Assembly (NCBI RefSeq): GCF_017814945.1
Contig: NZ_JAGIPX010000069.1
Span: 1-40,040, forward strand
DNA length: 40,040 nucleotides
Direction of reading: 5' to 3'
Source: Paraburkholderia sp. LEh10
GTDB lineage: Bacteria; Pseudomonadota; Gammaproteobacteria; Burkholderiales; Burkholderiaceae
Below are positions 33,892 through 40,040 of the stretch, piece by piece. The notes under the pieces were generated by a model. It saw nothing but the letters and a program-made list of their open reading frames with translations. It made no database searches and was not told where the DNA came from. Positions within the stretch are counted from its first letter, which is position 1; each line of letters begins with the position of its first letter. The translations under genes were made by a program, and so were the position numbers.

Positions 33892-35700
33892 TTAGTCGTC
33901 TTCCGAAACGCTTATAAGATTCTTTACGACCGCAGCGACGTTGGGGGTGACATGTGATACCGAGATCCGCGAACGCGTAAGAAGCCGCCAGCGGGTCACA
34001 TCAGTTCCAGTAGCTGACAAATCCCGTGCAGCTGCCCGTAGTCGGCGGATTCTGAATTGCTCAACGGACTCCTCTATATCGGCCAATGTCTGCAAACAAA
34101 GTGGCAGATTGCGATTCACCGTGGGGTGCAGCACTCTTAGTCTGGCTTCGGCAGCAATCGCGGTTCTGCTCGCGCGGACCAGCCGTGGCCCAGCTCGGCG
34201 CAATCTGGCAGCGGCACCTATCAACTCAGCGCTCCATTTCTTGTCGCGGTCGGCCCAGTTCGGTCTACTCCCCATAGAAGCGAGCTGTCGAGCCCGCGTG
34301 CATCGCTTCGTGGACTTTGTGAGCCAGCCACGGTCGTACTTATGTAAGCGGTAGTAAAGCTGTCCGTTGCGTTTGGCTGCGAGGTAGTGCCCCCCAGGAG
34401 AAATGGCGCTCAAGAGGTCGTCCCATTCCTCTCGCCACTTAAGGATCGTGGTCCGTTCCGGTTTCGGCTTCGGTGGACGAACGGGCTCATTGACCATCCG
34501 ATAAGCGGTCTGCACGGGTATATTCATCTCGTGAGCGATCGCTTTGAACGACAATCCACTACATCTCAATCTTCTGGCCGCGTCATACCAGTCCTTACCG
34601 TATTTAACCACCTTCAAATCCGGCGGCTCGAAGGTTACGGCGGAGAAACCGGTAAAGGTGAAGTGCAGCCCGCAACTGCAATGCCCAACGCCTAAGCAGC
34701 GACCATCGCTTCGCTCGTGAGCCACAACCCGATCGACAACGTGGCCGGCACCATGCATAGCGTACATGTTTGGACATATGACGTGCTGCTTCTCCAACAT
34801 TCGACCGGTGGCAGTGGGCCTGGAGCCCAACGAGGTCGAGGCCTGCTGAAGGAAGTATTCCAAGAGGATGTGTTGCAACGGGTGAAACAACACCCCTCTA
34901 CGCCTCATCATCCTGGCTGGCCACGGATCAGCAATCCCGTGTGGTATCCGTGCTCCAATTGTATCGAGATAGTCGCTGCCGAACAGGTCCCTCATTCCAC
35001 CGCAGATGGCCTCTGTTTCCAGGTATCCGCTTGGCCGGACAAAGCCAGCTTGTTGCGCTTGCGAAAACCAATACTCGGCCGTGCAGGGGAGTGACTCGAA
35101 GGGCGTGGCGATGGCTAGAAGATTGATTGACCTACGCGCCACCTCAAGTACGGTTGCCTTGTTTGCCAAACGGACCACATCGTCGCCATTCCCTGCCCAG
35201 GCATCGGAGACCTCAGCGGCTTGTAGCAAGCATCCGTGTGTTGCACAGGTGAAAACGCCCGGTAGCTGATGCGCTCTCCTCCAGTAAGGCCGGCGCCCAT
35301 TGGCCAAGTCAGCTGAAACGCACCGGCGGCAAAACCGATATGACGGTGGACTCTTTATTGTTGATGAATTGATGCGAAGGATGATCGCCGGCGGCGGCGT
35401 TCCGTTTCCGGTGATGGAAACATAGGCTGCCGTGCGCCTCTCGTCGGTCGCGTAGGTAGCGAAATAGGGTAGGAGCGTTAGGCGTCGGGCGACCTCCAGC
35501 GCCGACAATCGCCACGTCTCCTGCGTCTGATGAGCCAACTCGCCGAGGCCGCAGACCAGCTCTTTTGTCGGATGGACATGTCGTCCAAACAGGATGGAAA
35601 TAACTTTTGACGGTTCTTGGACACAGGTTTGCTCCATGTAGCGCGCGATGACGCTATAGAGCAACTCGTCGTCATAGGGAACTGACAATGCGACTGTCAT
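33892..35700 (-). CDS. tniQ: TniQ/TnsD-family target-selector protein 2
   Basis: 602-residue paralogue of the 32011-33873 protein with the same architecture. The N-terminus is MTVALSVPYDDELLYSVIAR, with CGLGELAHQT. The zinc site is C124, C127, C152, H155 (RFCRRC, AHQLPGVFTCATH), the second Cys cluster VICPNMYAMHG and HCSCGLHF, and the HTH-like segment AARRLRCSGLSFKAIAHEMN. The divergence in the C-terminal halves suggests different DNA targets. It has an unusually perfect Shine-Dalgarno (35707-35716) and is separated from tnsC by 122 bases, so it may be translated independently at a high rate. Confidence 0.88.
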   Translation of the reverse strand: MTVALSVPYDDELLYSVIARYMEQTCVQEPSKVISILFGRHVHPTKELVCGLGELAHQTQETWRLSALEVARRLTLLPYFATYATDERRTAAYVSITGNGTPPPAIILRINSSTIKSPPSYRFCRRCVSADLANGRRPYWRRAHQLPGVFTCATHGCLLQAAEVSDAWAGNGDDVVRLANKATVLEVARRSINLLAIATPFESLPCTAEYWFSQAQQAGFVRPSGYLETEAICGGMRDLFGSDYLDTIGARIPHGIADPWPARMMRRRGVLFHPLQHILLEYFLQQASTSLGSRPTATGRMLEKQHVICPNMYAMHGAGHVVDRVVAHERSDGRCLGVGHCSCGLHFTFTGFSAVTFEPPDLKVVKYGKDWYDAARRLRCSGLSFKAIAHEMNIPVQTAYRMVNEPVRPPKPKPERTTILKWREEWDDLLSAISPGGHYLAAKRNGQLYYRLHKYDRGWLTKSTKRCTRARQLASMGSRPNWADRDKKWSAELIGAAARLRRAGPRLVRASRTAIAAEARLRVLHPTVNRNLPLCLQTLADIEESVEQFRIRRLRAAARDLSATGTDVTRWRLLTRSRISVSHVTPNVAAVVKNLISVSEDD

Positions 35701-35706
35701 TTGGCG

Positions 35707-35716
35707 TCACCTCCTT
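35707..35716 (-). promoter_or_regulatory. Perfect Shine-Dalgarno for the upstream tniQ
   Basis: On the minus strand AAGGAGGTGA, fully complementary to the 3' end of 16S rRNA, six bases before the ATG at 35700. It fixes the start and indicates strong initiation. Confidence 0.8.
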
Positions 35717-35822
35717 GGACCAATTGAGACCTGCCGCAGAGGGCCTCCGTTCTTCGGCGTTATGCCCTCTGAGCACTCGACAATGGCCTACCCTTCTCTG
35801 GCGTAATAAGCGCTCTTCCGGC

Positions 35823-37445
35823 TCACTCCACCAGACCCGCGCCGCGTAGGCGTTCGATCACCTCTTCTGAAGAAGCTGCCCCGCGGAGCATTTCCATCAG
35901 TGTCTCCTGCTGGGGCAGAGGAGTCTGGATCTGGGCAGGACTTGCATGTGGAATATCAACCTTGCGACATGCCGCAAGCGTCAACGGTAGGCCGGTTAGA
36001 GTAGGGTCATCACGCAGCGCCGCATTCACTGCTTTGTTGGCCTGTGACTGCGGAATCTTCATTGCCATAAGTTCAGAAACGGCACTCAGCTGCACATCCT
36101 TTCGTTGTCGACTGCGGGTCGCTTTTTCCACGGACGCATCGATTGAACATTGATTGACCTCGTCTTCCAAAACCGCCAGCGTTTCCACAAGCAGATCATC
36201 ATACGTCTCGATGAGTGCGGGGTTTCGGCTTTTGAGGGCGTCAATCATCGGGATGACCGGGCCAAATCGGTTTTTTGCGACATCTTCCAGCAATGCAGCC
36301 GTGAGCTTTTCGCTACCATCGCGGATCGCTTCAATCTGGGCTAGCTGATACAGCCGAATCACCAGTGCGTGTATGCCTTGCGTGTGTTCATACAGCACGT
36401 CACGTAGCGTATTTGAGATGCGGCATGTATTACGAATCCATTGAAACTTGAAGAGTTGCTTCAGGAAGTCGTCCCATTCTGCGTTGAAAGCCATGTTTCT
36501 GAAGGTGATCGACCCGCGATCGCTGCAGCGTCTCGCGAGCCGGAACGATGATTCTTTGAACAGTTGCAGTGCTTTCGACGTCCCGGCGATCACGAGAGGG
36601 ACGCCGACCACGTTGCTGAAGGTCACGAATACATCCATCAGCGGGTCACCATGCTTCCCCGCACCCATTGCAGCAAACTGAGATTCGTCGATGACGATAA
36701 TACCGGTGTGATGATAGGCGGCGACAGCGGCCGCCTTGTTCATCAGCGTGTCGAGTCCCGCGGTTTTAGGGACTTCGTCGCTGTAACTGGTCCTCCCTAG
36801 TAGTTGATCAAATTCTTGGAGCATCCAGCGAAAGAGTTGCTTGCGGCTCCCATCTGGAGGGCAGTCTACCTTTAGCCAAACGACCTGAAGGTTGCAAATC
36901 CCGGAAAAGACCGGGCCTACTGGATGTCGTATGACCGGAGGAAAGAACGATAGGATGCGATTGAGAGAAGTGGTTTTACCAACCCCGGAGATGCCAAAAA
37001 GACCCACACCCGCTGCGTGTGAAGGTTTGAAGGGAACGATGGGAACGATTTTTCCATTCATGCTTTCAAAGTAGCGTTTCTGTACGTATTCCCGCAGATT
37101 GTCGCTGGGGTTTCGCCAAAAGTAGCCCTGCGTCACGTTGCAAAAAATTGAATCGATTAAAGGTGCGTGGCATCGCAACAATTCAATGTATTCGTTTAGC
37201 GTGCACACTCGAAGAATCCGAGCGTTGTCCGACGCCGATCGTTGATCCGGATTAAACTTAGGTGTGTTTCGAAATGCAGCTTGCACCGAGTCCACACTTA
37301 GATACGGGGGGAGGGCGCGAATCAGAGGGTTATCCACGCCAAGGTCCTCGTCACGAGCCACATATTGGGCGTCAACGATGGCGATCCGACGCCTTGGTAG
37401 TGAGATTGTCACATCCGAAGAAGAGAGTTTTTGAGCGGTTAACAT
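35823..37445 (-). CDS. tnsC: TnsC/TniB-like AAA+ ATPase
   Basis: 540-residue AAA+ regulator that links target selection (TniQ) to the transposase. Walker A is GISGVGKT (151-158), Walker B IIVIDE (249-254), and a sensor-1-like segment is VPLVIAGTSKAL. The N-terminal ~130 residues probably contact TnsB or TniQ; the C-terminal ~150 residues are variable, as in Tn7 TnsC, whose tail contacts TnsA/B. The ATG at 37445 overlaps the tnsB stop (ATGTTAA), so translation is coupled. Confidence 0.92.
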   Translation of the reverse strand: MLTAQKLSSSDVTISLPRRRIAIVDAQYVARDEDLGVDNPLIRALPPYLSVDSVQAAFRNTPKFNPDQRSASDNARILRVCTLNEYIELLRCHAPLIDSIFCNVTQGYFWRNPSDNLREYVQKRYFESMNGKIVPIVPFKPSHAAGVGLFGISGVGKTTSLNRILSFFPPVIRHPVGPVFSGICNLQVVWLKVDCPPDGSRKQLFRWMLQEFDQLLGRTSYSDEVPKTAGLDTLMNKAAAVAAYHHTGIIVIDESQFAAMGAGKHGDPLMDVFVTFSNVVGVPLVIAGTSKALQLFKESSFRLARRCSDRGSITFRNMAFNAEWDDFLKQLFKFQWIRNTCRISNTLRDVLYEHTQGIHALVIRLYQLAQIEAIRDGSEKLTAALLEDVAKNRFGPVIPMIDALKSRNPALIETYDDLLVETLAVLEDEVNQCSIDASVEKATRSRQRKDVQLSAVSELMAMKIPQSQANKAVNAALRDDPTLTGLPLTLAACRKVDIPHASPAQIQTPLPQQETLMEMLRGAASSEEVIERLRGAGLVE

Positions 37446-39205
37446 TTTTGGCGAATCTCGTTGAGAGCTTTGAGGGCTTTGTCCAGTTTGCTATCGCGAC
37501 GTCCAGAATGCGCTGAACTGCGACGAGGAGAAGACTCGCGCGTACTCTCGCGCTTTTGCGATGGGGTCCGAGCTTTCTCCGATGGTGTAGCCTTCGCGCG
37601 CTTTTCCGGCCCTATGGCAAGATCAGATTCCGGACCGGCGACGCCCATTTGTTCGGCGGCGCGTTCCAGAGCGTGGGCATTCCGTATCTCCGATACCTTG
37701 GACTTTGAAAGTCCCTTCATTGCCGCTATAGCGTTTTTGGCGCTTTCCGCGTGTTTGACAATGGTTTCGATGGCCTCATTGGCTTGAACCCTGATCAACA
37801 GATGGTCATCGAGTGAATCGGATATGTTGCCGCTGTTCATCTGCATTAGATGAACCCATTCCGCGAGTGACTTTCCGTCAAGCTGATAATTCTTGCTGGT
37901 AGTGCCGTATCGCGTGCATTTTTCAAAGCCGTCTTGCTCGCATAGCCAGATCATCCCGAGGTCACGTGGGTCATATGCCACGGAGACTCGCCACGTCTCT
38001 TTGCGTGCCCTTACATACCATCCGTTTTGTGCCGCAGTTGGGCAAGTGTAGAAATTCCCCTTGAATTCAATTCCTTTGTGAGTGATCGTTGCGGTATCTC
38101 GAGGGAGAACCCATCGACGGACTTCATCGATGGACTTATACTTCAAGACTCCAGACCGCTCTGCAATCCCATATTTCCATAACGCGATAGGGGTCGGGGC
38201 CATCGACTGGGCGATCATATCCGGTGGGGTTGGGAAGTCCTTAAGCGGGGCGGTGTTATGTTGGATAGATGCCCAGACCATGACTTGGGTGAATTCGTAC
38301 AGTGTCAGTGCCGCATCGAGTCGATAGTCTCGTGCGCCTCGCTCATTGAAATCCTTCTCGACGTAGCCGGGGACGAAGACGGAATATTTCTTTTGAATCG
38401 TATGGAACCGCGTTTCGACAATAGCCTTGGCGTCAGGACGTCCTGACGCCGTGTTCTCAAGATCAACGAGAAGATTTTCGACAATCAGTTTTCCGGCGTC
38501 GATCTTCATCATTTCACCCTTATCACCGAGGAAGACCTTCGGTAGAAAGTGACTTGGCCATAGATCTTCGGTTATCGAAATGCCGAACTGCTCGCAGAAG
38601 GCAACCTTCGGAGCAACCACGTTGGTGATTAGAACCATGGCGGCAACCCAGGAGGGCGGTTCAAAGCCAACATATATTCCAACGATCAGGCGGCTGAAAA
38701 CGTCAATTGCCAGATAGACGGTCGGTCTTCCCACTACCAGCGTTCTGTCGAACTGTGATACGAGATAGATGTCGGCCACCGTCGCGTCAAGGACGAACGC
38801 GTCACCAGGTCCAGTGACATGCTGATCGGCGCGTCCGTGAAACTCACGAGCAGTCAGTTCATATTTTTTCTTCCCGACTCGGGCGCGCCTGAGTTCCGCA
38901 TACGGGCGTTCCTTGGCAATCAGGTATTTGAGCTGTGGAACTGTCGGTTGAAACCTGCGGTCGATTCCCGCCAGTGCCGCGGGGCCATCTGGCGTAACGA
39001 CAACCCACATGTCGGCGATGAATCGCGCAATATAGTCCAGTGCGTCTTGATACGTTCGCTTATGCGGATCCTCCAGCAGCCAATCCGCTGCAATCCGCAG
39101 CAGGGTCTTTACTTCGGGTATCCCCGGTGCACCAGGATGTCCGTTTGCCGGTCGTCGACCGTTTTTTTTTGCTGGAACGTTTTGGGCTTGCCACTTCCCC
39201 CGCAT
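37439..39205 (-). CDS. tnsB: TnsB transposase, catalytic part (second frame)
   Basis: 588-codon frame holding the DDE integrase core and C-terminus of TnsB. The catalytic triad is D140 (GDAFVLDATVAD), D228 (VFLGDKGEM) and E264 (AIVETRFH). The D-D spacing of 88 equals that of Tn7 TnsB (D273-D361), and D-E is 36 versus 35. The C-terminal ~90 residues are Lys/Ser/Arg-rich and probably bind TnsC. The ATG at 39205 is unlikely to be the natural start, because the first 14 codons are an out-of-frame copy of the upstream frame. The DNA-binding N-terminus is encoded in the preceding frame (39109-39690). Joining at the A9 run gives a ~750-residue TnsB with the triad at about 302, 390 and 426. Confidence 0.88.
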   Translation of the reverse strand: MRGKWQAQNVPAKKNGRRPANGHPGAPGIPEVKTLLRIAADWLLEDPHKRTYQDALDYIARFIADMWVVVTPDGPAALAGIDRRFQPTVPQLKYLIAKERPYAELRRARVGKKKYELTAREFHGRADQHVTGPGDAFVLDATVADIYLVSQFDRTLVVGRPTVYLAIDVFSRLIVGIYVGFEPPSWVAAMVLITNVVAPKVAFCEQFGISITEDLWPSHFLPKVFLGDKGEMMKIDAGKLIVENLLVDLENTASGRPDAKAIVETRFHTIQKKYSVFVPGYVEKDFNERGARDYRLDAALTLYEFTQVMVWASIQHNTAPLKDFPTPPDMIAQSMAPTPIALWKYGIAERSGVLKYKSIDEVRRWVLPRDTATITHKGIEFKGNFYTCPTAAQNGWYVRARKETWRVSVAYDPRDLGMIWLCEQDGFEKCTRYGTTSKNYQLDGKSLAEWVHLMQMNSGNISDSLDDHLLIRVQANEAIETIVKHAESAKNAIAAMKGLSKSKVSEIRNAHALERAAEQMGVAGPESDLAIGPEKRAKATPSEKARTPSQKRESTRESSPRRSSAHSGRRDSKLDKALKALNEIRQKC

Positions 39206-39690
39206 CGGTCCATGTCGTCACGTAACGCCTCGCGCGTAAGGCCTCTTTGCCAGAAGCGTCGGAGGTAACGCGAAAGGGACTGGCGGGATGTGCCCGTTCG
39301 GTGTGCATGCTCCATCAGTATCTTGTTGCGATAGGTTGGATTCATGACCCGATAGGCAAGCGGCGGCGACACGAGCGGCTCCACGAGTTTCCAGAGCTTA
39401 TCGAGCTTTTTCTGATTGTAGTTAGGGCGCGGCGTCCGTACGCAGGAGGACCATGGGTCGGCAAGGTCAATGACATATCTCGTCTCGTCCGGCTCATCCT
39501 CGGACAAGCGTCTTTGAATTTCGGACGTTTCTTTGGCGAATGGCCAAGAGTTTTGCTTGTCGTCGATGTTATACAACATCGTGTAGAAGCCGGCGCCGTT
39601 GGGTGTAATGATGCGGAAGCGCTTTCCGCTCTTTACCTCCCGTAGCAGGAGACCCGCCGCGAGAGTTTTGGGAAAGGAATCGTTTTTCAT
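39109..39690 (-). CDS. tnsB: TnsB transposase, N-terminal DNA-binding part (first frame)
   Basis: 193-codon frame starting MKNDSFPKTLAAG at 39690. It carries the N-terminal TnsB/TniA helix-turn-helix domains that bind transposon ends: LLLREVKSGKRFRIITPNG, LWKLVEPLVSPPLAYRV, and the family block SLSRYLRRFWQRGLTREAL followed by RCGGSGKPK. After QQKK the frame runs into unrelated sequence and stops at 39109. A -1 shift within the nine A's (39170-39162) continues into NGRRPANGHP of the catalytic frame. Start and coupling: the ATG overlaps the TGA of the TnsA-like frame (ATGA, 39687-39690). Not TnsA: there is no endonuclease motif. Confidence 0.8.
   Translation of the reverse strand: MKNDSFPKTLAAGLLLREVKSGKRFRIITPNGAGFYTMLYNIDDKQNSWPFAKETSEIQRRLSEDEPDETRYVIDLADPWSSCVRTPRPNYNQKKLDKLWKLVEPLVSPPLAYRVMNPTYRNKILMEHAHRTGTSRQSLSRYLRRFWQRGLTREALRDDMDRCGGSGKPKTFQQKKTVDDRQTDILVHRGYPK
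39162..39170 (-). other. A9 slippery run inside tnsB
   Basis: Nine consecutive A's on the coding strand. Upstream frame: CAA AAA AAA ACG; downstream frame: GCA AAA AAA AAC. A -1 shift on A-AAA-AAA joins the two TnsB parts; one extra A would also fuse them. A short hairpin (CGGTC-GAC-GACCG) follows immediately. Confidence 0.7.
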
Positions 39691-39914
39691 GATGTCACCT
39701 CGAACATGCTGAGCGGTTGACTCGTAAGTTCGCTGCTTGCGAGGTCGCCGCGAAATAGCCGGACGAAGAAGAGGAAGCGGAGTGCGGTAAGATGGCATCC
39801 GCTTTCGGCGCCCCACTTCAGATCGAACAAATGACAGGCCTTACCCGCGCGTTCGGGGTATGCGTCTCTGACGGCGGCAAGCACGTTCTTGACGCAACAA
39901 GCCTTAGGCTTCAC
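39687..39914 (-). CDS. tnsA: TnsA-like C-terminal domain fragment
   Basis: Open frame ending with an ATGA overlap at the tnsB start, the place where tnsA ends in Tn7-like operons. Its sequence resembles the TnsA C-terminal TnsC-binding domain: NLHWLFKYESSLQQG, an aliphatic/basic middle, then GCHLTALRFLFFVRLFRGDL. Only a GTG at 39914 is available as start (75 codons). The same frame is open back to 39971, is interrupted by TAA at 39972-39974, and is open again to the window edge (40040). So it may be a complete tnsA with one nonsense codon, or a truncated domain. The catalytic N-terminal domain would lie outside the window. Identification is by position plus weak pattern. Confidence 0.5.
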   Translation of the reverse strand: MKPKACCVKNVLAAVRDAYPERAGKACHLFDLKWGAESGCHLTALRFLFFVRLFRGDLASSELTSQPLSMFEVTS

Positions 39915-40040
39915 GCCCTGCTGGAGCGAGGATTCATATTTGAATAGCCAGTGGAGGTTTAACGCATCTCGTTATACAGAAGTGGCGCAGTAGCAGACGT
40001 TTGTCCGAAAGCGCATTGCGCGATGCACCGGCGTGACGGG

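Larger units (their letters stand above)
31809..40040 (-). mobile_element. Tn7-like transposon core (TnsA-like, TnsB, TnsC, two TniQ), one end in window
   Basis: All genes run on the minus strand in the order tnsA-like, tnsB, tnsC, tniQ-2, tniQ-1, as in Tn7-type elements. The left boundary is placed at the abrupt loss of MFS homology and drop in GC near 31809. The other end is not seen and presumably lies beyond 40040. No cargo lies between tniQ-1 and the visible end (202 bases), so any cargo is on the tnsA side or absent. TSD and terminal TGT/ACA could not be established. Confidence 0.8.

Noticed and set aside
39109..39816. Frame upstream of the catalytic tnsB considered as TnsA
   Set aside because: It has the TnsB N-terminal block (SLSRYLRRFWQRGLTREAL, GGSGKPK), no endonuclease motif, and continues into the TnsB core after a -1 shift; the TnsA-like domain is the next frame upstream.
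31809..40040. CRISPR-associated transposon (Cascade or Cas12k)
   Set aside because: No cas genes or repeat arrays in the window, and both TniQ proteins are long TnsD-like forms rather than the short Cascade-associated type.
1..40040. tRNA, rRNA genes and CRISPR arrays
   Set aside because: No cloverleaf-like, rRNA-like or regularly spaced repeat sequence was noticed on reading; tRNA absence is by eye only.

Overview
The window looks like part of a large replicon of a Burkholderia-group betaproteobacterium (Paraburkholderia, Caballeronia or Burkholderia). The grounds are high GC with strong GC3 codon bias, dense LysR/GntR regulation, and a full aerobic CoA-ester degradation operon beside a yjcH/actP-type acetate permease. 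No rRNA, tRNA or CRISPR array was seen. Genus is an inference from style only.

Layout. (1) 1-5.2 kb: a lone 2-oxoglutarate dehydrogenase E1 (sucA) without sucB/lpd, a small NUDIX hydrolase and a CHAD protein. (2) 5.2-10.0 kb, minus strand: arsR-arsI-arsC-aquaglyceroporin, then a decayed chrB relic leading into an MFS efflux gene and a YncE-type beta-propeller gene. This reads as a metal(loid) resistance island. (3) 10.0-14.2 kb: a hipBA toxin-antitoxin pair, a FadR-type GntR regulator with two good operator matches, a two-TM potassium channel and a LysR regulator. (4) 14.4-23.2 kb: seven co-directional genes (fused enoyl-CoA hydratase/3-hydroxyacyl-CoA dehydrogenase, thiolase, two acyl-CoA dehydrogenases, enoyl-CoA hydratase, CaiB/BaiF CoA-transferase, nitronate-monooxygenase-like flavoprotein). 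The gene order resembles the pimelate (pim) beta-oxidation operon. A DUF485/ActP symporter pair follows. (5) 25.7-30.3 kb: a Tat-exported lipoprotein phosphoesterase with a candidate Pho box, an unknown conserved-looking protein, a 3-hydroxybutyryl-CoA dehydrogenase and a tandem GNAT protein. (6) 30.6-40.04 kb: an MFS gene that loses its first transmembrane segment at about 31.81 kb, where composition abruptly becomes AT-richer. From there to the window edge lies a Tn7-like transposon core, all on the minus strand: a TnsA-like C-terminal domain, tnsB (split between two frames at an A9 run), tnsC, and two tandem TniQ/TnsD paralogues.

How the genes work together. The ars genes reduce arsenate (ArsC), let arsenite leave through the channel, and cleave methylarsenite (ArsI), under ArsR control. 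The operon at 14.4 kb would activate an acid by CoA transfer and shorten it by beta-oxidation to acetyl-CoA, probably for a dicarboxylate. The transposon has TnsB (DDE transposase), TnsC (AAA+ regulator) and two TniQ target selectors. No cargo is visible between the TniQ genes and the nearby element end.

The most interesting region is the Tn7-like element. It has duplicated TniQ proteins, a homopolymer that would need -1 recoding (or has simply lost one A) to make full-length TnsB, an in-frame TAA within the TnsA-like frame, and an insertion inside a gene.
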